A DNA stretch of 21,903 nt, taken from contig BMAT01002824.1 in assembly GCA_019649035.1 (NCBI GenBank), positions 6,974 through 28,876 of the forward strand. Reading direction: 5' to 3'. The position numbers and the translations under genes are program-made. Each line of letters begins with the position of its first letter. Position 1 is the first letter of the stretch. Origin of the DNA: Elysia marginata (Eukaryota > Mollusca > Gastropoda > Plakobranchidae). Below, one piece after another: positions 10,701 to 19,700 of the stretch. Under the pieces are notes generated by a model. It had not been told where the DNA came from, searched no databases, and saw only the letters and a program-made list of their open reading frames with translations.

Positions 10701-13700
10701 GCTTTATTCAGGGGTACTACTTGTGGTTAGAGCTTGCATTACGAAACATAGCTTTAGCTATTAACTCACTTGCTACGAATGCGCCAGCGTATGGCGCATC
10801 ACCCGTCAGTTGCCAAACGCGGATGCGCCACCCCTTGGCGCATCAACATTAACTATTGATTTCTCAAGCTAGATGCGCCAGAAGTGTGGGGTTTCGTTTT
10901 GGACGTTAGTATAACTTCTTATCTTTGTTTATGCCGAGTCTCCCGAATGTAACTCTTTAACTTTAGAAGTTATGGTTACTCAAACAATGAGAGCCTAGTT
11001 TCACTTGCTACTGGCTGGGCAGAGACAAAGAAAGCTAACAAACATATTACAAATAATAAATGAGGCAGAATTCAGTGATGAAGAAGTGGATCTAGGGTTA
11101 GATATGAGCGACAACGATTCTGAAAGGTATTGGTGGCTCTGAATCAGACTCAGAACCTGAAGTTGTGGCTAGTACTAGTGGAGCTCAAGTTAGATCTAAA
11201 TCTAGATTCTAGATCTAGATCTAGTGTCAAAAAAAATCTAAAACCTCAAAAACAGCAAACTTTAAAAAAATTGTGAAAAAAAAAGTTTTAAAGACATTAA
11301 CTGCAAATAAAAAGCATTGCAAAGTTCTTTTTTTTTTAAAACATTATACTAAATTATTGAGCAGATTAAACAATACTAAGATTTTTTATGATTTTTCAAA
11401 AACAACCCGAAATGCCCAGTATTCAGCGTATGTGACAGTGTTCGGAGCCCAGTGCTAAGTGAGTTAACTATTTCAAAGTTAACTGATGCAATTCAGATAA
11501 CACTACAAGTAAAGTCAATACAGCAGTAAGAGTTGCTTTTCCGTAACGAAATTGCTAGCAAAAATTTTTGTTCTTGCATGAATAGTGTATATCCAGATCA
11601 GGATGTTTCTTATTCAAAATGGGGGAAAAAATCCTTAATTCAGGACATATAATGAGAATGTTCATCCCTATTTATTATGCTGTAACTCATACAAAAATTA
11701 AATCACACAGATCCCAATATACGTGTGCAAAGATCTGCCCACACTGTCCTCTCTACTAAAATCAATTGGATATGCCACCGATCTTTACCTGGAACTGATG
11801 TGATATCTAGAGGCTCTAGGGCGAAAGCCTCCTCTTCGTTCTGCACCAGAGTAGTCTGTTCCCCACCGATGCTGGAGACAGCTGAAACACTTGCTGCTGG
11901 GACAGGCAGTGGTGCAGTCTCCTCAGCATCTTGCTCCTCAGGGACTTCTTTCTCTGATTCTGTCCAATTGCAAAGATTGAATTGATTAATAAAAGAGGAA
12001 ATCTTGTTTTTTAAAAGATCTTTCATTACTAAAAAATATGTTTAGTTTTCCAACACTAGTTTGTATAAGAATTTAGAGCTTAAAGCCCATAACTCAGAGG
12101 GCTGTCTTTTCAACTTACAATAGTCAATGTAAACTTAAAAACCAAAGTCCTTCTAAAAACAAAAAAGGAATGTATTTTAACAAGCTTACCTTTTATGGGG
12201 GAAGCAGGAGCAGCACTTGATGTTTCAGGTTGAGCAGTATCATTTGCTATTGTTGGAGGATCTTCAAAGAGACCACCCGTCCCCATGAAGTTCTGACCTG
12301 TTGGCAAAATACAACATTGAAATAAAATTTTAAGATTGTTTTCTCCTTTGTCATGACAATATTAATAATGAAAAAAAAAAAAACGCAGATAAAGCATAGT
12401 AGGTACTTTGCCTTAAAAGCTTCATGCTTGATCATTTAACCGCCTTATGATATTTGGAAAATTGAGCTAATAATTTTATTGTTTGGCTTTCTTTTTTAAA
12501 ATGACTAATTGCAGTGTACCTGACAGGTCAGGTAAAAACTTGACCCTAAGGCTCCTCTCACAGGGATGCTCTCAAGGTAGAAGAACTTAATTCAAATAAT
12601 CAAAATTGACTCAGACTTTACACATGATATCCATATCACTGTGTGTTCAAACAAAACCGGAGGAGCCAGAATAACCTGATTTCAGGCTAAAACCTGAAAA
12701 GGCGCATCAATGCTCTCACTATTTTTTTTTAAATGAAAGTGAAAAACAAAAACCAACAAGAACTAAAAACCATATATTTCAAAAGAATCATGTTTAAACA
12801 GTTTGAATTGATTACTTAAAAAAAGAAAAATACAATGTTTAAAAATTTTAGGCCTTCGAATATAAAATACATTCCACTCACCTGGAATTTTTCCAAACTA
12901 TCTAAAAAAAACCCGACCTTTTTTTTTTAATTTCAAAAGTTAAGACTCCATACCCTACTTACAAAGTCATGACAATTTTAGATGTCTTTACTTTGTAGAA
13001 CCAGCAAACTTACCAAAGAAATCTTGGTCAATATCTCCAAAGTTATCATCATTATCCTCATCACAACCATCATCTCCATCTACACAATAACATTAAACAG
13101 CAAGATAAAATAAAATTCAAAACATAATCTCAACAAGTAGAACACCATAACTCAATGGAAAAGAAAGCAAAAGAATTCGAATAAATATTTAACATGATAA
13201 CATTTTCCTCTTTTCAACTTCAACAGAAATTAAAAACGCTGTTGCAAAACTGTTGCAATCTTTATACTGAGTAGGCCTAATTTCAAATTTTAATGAGTTC
13301 CTGAAACTTTACACAATTTTAAAAACATTAAAACACTGTATACATTTCAGTAGATTATTGATTTTGATGAATTTAAACACTCTTGAAGATGTTCATTTTA
13401 GTAGGATTTGCCTTCATTTTTAAAATCTGGAATTAAAAAATCAAAGCTGATAATAACTTGTGGAAACGGTGGAGAGGGGGGTCGGGAATATGAACGCAGA
13501 AAACAGTTTATAGCTTCCGCCAAAATTGAAATCAGAATAAACAATCTGAAAACAAAAAAGAAAACAAACTTACCCATGAACCCATCACCAAAATCATCTC
13601 CCACCACAGGAGGAGGCAGATCGATGTCCATGGGTTTCTCTTTGTCTCTGGGTGACTGAGGCTGCTCAACATCTTTTGGAGGTTCTTCCAAATCATTCTG

Positions 13701-16700
13701 TTTGTATAAACCATCCTCAAGATGACCATCACCGTGAAGGATTTCTCTTTCATCAAAGCCCACGTCGCCTTCACACAAGAGAATAACAAAAATTTAGCAA
13801 AAACACTTGAGAAATATGGTCTTTCCAAGGTTTTTCATTGATGTCATTATGTCATAACAGATTACACTTATAGAGGACATAAATGAACCCTGGTAAAAAT
13901 CTAACCACAGCAGGTGTATTGATTTCAAAATATTTTGGCATGCATTGCCATAACACACACACAGTAAAATCTGTAACCCCTAAAAAATTATAGTAAATAT
14001 CCAAAAGACTTACATCCCTAAATTACCTAGCAAATTGATTTAGGCTGATAAGAATCACTTGAGAGTCTTAATTCTTATTCCATAGGCCATTCTTAACACG
14101 ACGGAAGGAAAAATTAAGGGATGTTCTGGTTAAACAATAGCATATATCTTAATGATCACCACATACAAATAAAGGTCTATTCAAAAGTATTCTTATTCGT
14201 GAGTTTGAAAACAAACTACTCTATCCAGTCTCCACTCTCACTGTCAAACATTACATTATCAAGAACATACTGACATCTTCATAAGATTTATCTGTGGCAA
14301 CATGACAAAGGTTTAACATGTAAACAAAACATAAGAAAAAAGAGGCTTGGATGTGGAACAGTCTCAACAAGTTTAAAATACAAATTTGGTTTCTAGCATA
14401 TAGCAAACTTTTAAAGTTTTCTATACATAGCATCTAACCTCTTGATACATGTATATAAAAAAAGTAGGAATATTATAAATTCACAACAATGGAAAGGAAA
14501 AATCTATTCCTTTAACAGGGCCGCCTTCGCTGATAAGACAGTTTAGAATAGCAGGATATGTTTTCTGTTGTAAAGATTCTACCTGAGAGGCAGGTCACAC
14601 AAAGACGTTCCATAAATCAAATTCATCACAGTGAAAATTCTTTATAAATTAATGTTAAAAAGCTTGCAATCGTTACAGAGAAAACAAAAACAAACTGGGA
14701 GAAAAGACCACATGATTCCAATTGGAGCCACGGTATCAGTGGGAAGTTAAAAGTTTCAGCTCCAGCAAGAAGTCTGCTCTCTTCAGGGTCAAAGGCTGTG
14801 TGCAATACAGTATTTATAAGAAAATGTATTTGATTAATCTTTATACTTGCACAATTAAACTAAAATTAAAGAAGCAGGGGTCCTAAATCCACAACTGATC
14901 AAGCTATAACTCCAATTGGAATCGAGGAGACTACAAAAGGAGAAGAGCAGCATCTGGTAGAAAGACCATGTGAGAGAAATAAAACCTTTGACCCAGAAGA
15001 AAGCATCTTCTTACCCGACTGAACAGTTCCAAGAGATTCAGGACGAGCGTCACCACAAGCACTGATGCTTTGGTCAGAGGAAGCTTCATGATGAACAGGT
15101 TGAAGCTCCTGCGAGAAATCTTTTGGTCCAGGTTCAGAGGTTTCTGAGGTATTGTTTGGTGCTTCTACATCCCTGAGTTCTTTATTATGATCTGCTTCTG
15201 AAGTCTCAGAATTACAACTAATGTCAACAGCTGGTGATTTACTGAAGGTGCTTTCAGCTTGGTTTTTACATTCAGCAGTAGCATGTGTATTATTGAGATG
15301 CATAATGGTAGAGACAGCTTGGGCATGGCCGGGGTGATTAACTGACTTATGACACACATGAGGCTCTAGTGAAGCATTCATCTCCGTATCTTCATCCCAA
15401 TCTTCATCAGACCCAGACTCCATGTCATAGAAGCCTGGGTCCTCTGACTCTAACCCAATACCACTATCTGAGTGGTTGACAAGCATAGGCTCTTCCTCAG
15501 ACGCCAGTGCTGCTAATGCTTGGCCAGCAGTAGCATCAGTCCCTGAGGCACTGGTTTGAGAATCAAGTTTGCATGAGCATGTGGCACACCTCTCACATTC
15601 AGGTGACCCTTGGACAGGTGTAAAATTAAGTTTGTGAGCTGCCTTTGAGGATGGCGGAGACATTAATGATTGCCGCAAGGAGGCTAAAGACTCTTCCTCG
15701 CTGGGTGCACTGGATATACAACTCTCACTGGATCGGAAACTGCCGCTGGATTTTCTTTGGCGTGAAGGGGAAAACAAGTTGTCAGGACTCAGCAGAGCTG
15801 AAGTACTGGTAGAGTTTGGTGTATCACAGATGCTTAAGTCAACTTCAACCCCACTGTCAAGACTGAGGTTTCTCTCGCAGTTTTTACTAACATCAATTTC
15901 AGTTTCCACAAAAGGAGCATATTTGTTATGCACGCAGATACATTCAAAATAGTTTGACAATTTACAAACAAGGCAACTAAGGTGGTCTGTTCTCAGCAAT
16001 ACAGCTTTGTTCACAAGTTCGCACACATAATTGTCTGTCAATGGACGCATTAAAAAGTTTGTTGCCTCCTCGTATATCAGTTGGCACAAAATTTCATTAG
16101 TTATTTCTTCTCCAAGCCAGTCATCTTCAAAAGGACCTGACAAGTTGAAAAAGGTACAAGTCAGCACACACAATCGCAAAATGTCATATTTGGACTCCTC
16201 AATGCAATGGACAGTATGCATCACCACCAGGGATGCCACTCTAATTCTCTGAAAATCTTGATGCTATTTTTTAGGTAGATAAATATAAAAATACAAAATA
16301 TATTATTTCAGAGTACTGACTATCATCATTCATATGATCAATCTTGTTATAATTTGTGTGTTTATTCAGTTTCTCAGGCTTAAAAAAAAAAAAAAAGAAA
16401 AAAAAAGGAAATAACTGAAAAATAGCACCCCTGGTGTATAGAGCTGGGTTTGTTCTTTCATAGAAAATTGGTCTTACTCCTATTTTTCACTCTTTTTAAT
16501 GACCAATGAAAGAATCACAAGGAACTATATAACAATACCAAGTCGAAATTTTCACCTCCATTTTTCTCAAAATAGGATTAGTGGCACTAAAAGCAAAATT
16601 GCATTTTGGGGCCAACCTCTGGTTCTAATATTAGATTGACAGCAATGAAATTGAGCAGATAAAACTGTTTAAGAGGGGACAATCAGTATAGTCATTAACT

Positions 16701-19700
16701 TAGATAAAACCCAGTCAAATTCAGGGAGCTCATTTTGCAAAAATAAAAACACAGGGATCATGGCATTGAGGTGAAAGATACAAATAAATCACAACTCGCT
16801 CACTGCAAAACCCAGAATGTTACAATAGTACTTGGAAAAGTAGTTCATGACATTTGTAAAAACAAAGCATTATCAATTATATGCTGGGACCAGGGTAAAA
16901 AATGTGCACACGTCAAGAATGCTTTATACTGCTGTTATAGAGATAAATACAAAAAAGTCAACCGTATCCATTGAGGAAAATATACCATTTGAACAAAAAA
17001 AGGAGTCCTTAAGCCAAAATGTAAAATCTTGTGAGCTTTAAAAATATATTTGCAGGTTAACTTTCACACCTGATGAATTCACTAAGGGGTTACCACACAC
17101 TTAGGCACTGCCTGAGTTCTGTAGACCTCTATCAATTCACTAGTCTAATTACAAACATATGAAATATACCAGTTCATAATGCCATGGAACCTAAGAACTG
17201 AATTTGAAGTTTCAATGTCTTATCCAGAAATCTATTTCAAGACTTCCTGTTTTTCTTTTTCAGTTAGTTTTAATGTTTCTCATAAGGATCAGTTTTAACA
17301 GATGTTTACACTTCTATATTGAAATATCATATTAAATATCTTATTATATCTAAAGAATATCATTTATGCTTCCAATGACAAATTATTCTTAAAACTCAAT
17401 TTCTATTTGACCATTTCTGATGATGATCGTAAGTTAGGTAAAAATTGCTTGACAGATGTGCCAATCACTTGGCTTCCACACCACTTCTAGAACTAGGGAT
17501 GGAGGCAGCCTACACACAAAGAGCAGGAAAATTTTCAAGACCACAATTAAGCCTGGTACTGACACTCAACAGCCACCAAATTAAATGACATGCAAACCTC
17601 AGGGGGTTGTAAATAGCCACTGAAAAAAAAAAGCTGAACTTGACATGACACTCTAAGTGCCTTAGAATCAATACAACTACAGAGGAGCAACAGGCAAGGG
17701 CAACTCTTTAAAAAGCTTATAGGAGCAGGAGTTGTGCTCTTAATTAAGTTTAATAGTGCAAAAGGTTTAAAGCAGGTGTTGAATTACTGATTTATTTTTT
17801 TCCTCATTGGAATTGAAAAAAAAAATTGAGCCGAAACCCAAATTTGAGGGAGGGGAAAAGCTGAAATCAGCTTAAATCTGAAAGATTTACATCCCAATCC
17901 CTTAAAACTACTCCAGAACCGTTGTTACATAGCTGTTTTCTCTCATGACTTTTTCTTTATAAGTAGGATGATCTGTTCAGTGTTCCCAAGATACAGCAGA
18001 CACCCATAGCAAAAAATCTAAACCAGGACAAGCATTTTTCTAAATTCGGAAGTTTTTTCATTTCTGACTTTCTTCATTTTTGCTCGCTCCACTGACTTTG
18101 GGCCAAAGCAAAATGCTGGAAAATATTTTCAAAATTGGAAAACCTGCAAAAAAATTCAAATAAATTTTAGTACAACTGGAAAAAAAATTTTTTGGAATTG
18201 TATTTTTTTTTCAAGTGAAATGCAAAGAAAATGTCAAAGGAAGTTTAACACTTCTGAAAACTTACCAAAGCCATCATCACCCATAAGTGTTATGGACCCA
18301 AGGTCTTCCCTCATGGTGATTTCTTCTGGCCGGCTCTGGTTGACTGAAAACTGAGCTTGAACATTGATATCTCTGAAGAGGGAAATCAAAAGTGCTTTAG
18401 ACAAAAACAAAACAGAAGTTTTCATATTGCAATAATTTTTTAAACAGCCCTTTTAAATAAATAAGTTTATGATAAATGAAATTAATTTTCTGAAAAGGAC
18501 ATTCAATGAAATAAAATCTAAGAATCAAATTATAAACCATAATAAAACTAATAGTTTTGAAATCTTTTGACATAATGGTATTTTTTATAGCTGACACAGC
18601 TGTGAATCCATTTTCTTCACAATAATTTTTTTCAAACATAATACTTTAGACATGACGAGCTGCTAAGGGCATGGGTGGGGCAAATGTGACATTTTTTCAT
18701 TAAAAGTCTTCAGTCATCACATGTATAGAGGGGTCAGGGGGTTGCAGGTCAACTTCCAGACTTATCACCCCCCCCCCCCCTAAAAAAAAATCATAACCTA
18801 ATTTTCTAACATTTTCTGAATTACTCCCAAGTTTTATGAGACTCCCTAAAAGAGTTTGGGAGACTAAAACTTACTCCAGGTCTGCTAATGTTGTCTCAAA
18901 ATCATGAAAATTTTCTTGCAGTGTAATGGCTGCTACAGCAGCCTCTCTGTTCTCCTCTGGCAGGTCGACCATTCCAGGTCTGAAGGCCATTTTGATTTTC
19001 ACAAAAGCCTCATTGCAGTCTGCCAGCAGGTACTTGGCCTTTCTAGAGTAGATCCGCACCACACCCAATAGCAGATGTCCAGATGTCCTCAAAGCCATTT
19101 TCACCTGGAGAGAAAGAAGAAATATTTTTCAAATAAATCCAGAGCTATTGATAAAATGTGATAAGACTTAACGCATGCAAAAATGTTTTAAATCAGGAGT
19201 CATCATCTACTTAAGAAAAAAATAAAACAGGTCCCAGTTCAATGGCCTAAGATTTATTTCTACAAATCACTCAGAAAGGACGTTTTTAGTTTACAAGCCA
19301 AGATACATCTGTAACGGTAAGTGCTACTTTCTCTAAATCAGAGGCAGCACAAGGATGCAGCCAACGCTTACAGCAGACCTGCCAACCTCTTTTCATTATG
19401 GATAGTGAGAATCAATGTGTTTCATAGTGAGACTGGGTCATGGGTGTGTTCATAGTAGAACAAAACCCATAACACAGCTGCCTAAAATCCTTTTTCAGAA
19501 TATTTTTCTCAAACTTACAGTTACATGGCAGGCACATAAATAAAACCTCTGATGTGAATATAGAAAAAGAAGCCACATTAGAGGTTTGATGTACCTGCCA
19601 TCAATATATTAAAATACATAATTTGTTTCTGTTCCCATTTGCAATACTGTCGATTGGAAATACAGCAAATTAGACATTTTGCATTAGACTTAATATCGAA

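Larger units (their letters stand above)
10765..11463 (+). mobile_element. piggyBac-like DNA transposon remnant, internally deleted, in a RAD21 intron
   Basis: The element is 699 bp, bounded on both sides by TTAA (10761-10764 and 11464-11467), the target that piggyBac elements duplicate. The left end starts CTCACTTGCTACG; the right end, read in reverse, starts CTCACTTAGCACTGG. That gives a short imperfect terminal inverted repeat. GATGCGCCA palindromes lie just inside the left end. The interior has a decayed start of a transposase reading frame (11011-11212) and then AT-rich filler, so most of the transposase, including the catalytic DDD region, is absent. It lies in the intron between C8 and C9, antisense to RAD21, and cannot be autonomous. 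Confidence 0.85.
9465..11788 (-). other. RAD21 intron C8/C9, host of the piggyBac-like element
   Basis: This 2.3-kb intron is the longest after the introns flanking C1 and C4, and it contains the TTAA-bounded element at 10765-11463. A segment near 9535-9560 (TTTTTATACAGCGCTTATCC) resembles a word common in invertebrate dispersed repeats, but no borders can be drawn. An antisense-free open frame at 9778-10014 on the minus strand has no recognisable protein. Confidence 0.75.

Noticed and set aside
12690..12710. GGCGCATCAA word like the inner half of the piggyBac palindromes
   Set aside because: Single 10-base match without TTAA border or partner; probably chance.
16031..16252. Plus-strand open frame opposite C4
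   Set aside because: Antisense shadow of the coding minus strand.
18766..18789. C-tract followed by A-run as a retroposon poly(A) tail
   Set aside because: No element body or target duplication visible; the same C-run/A-run pattern recurs near 21004 as low-complexity sequence.
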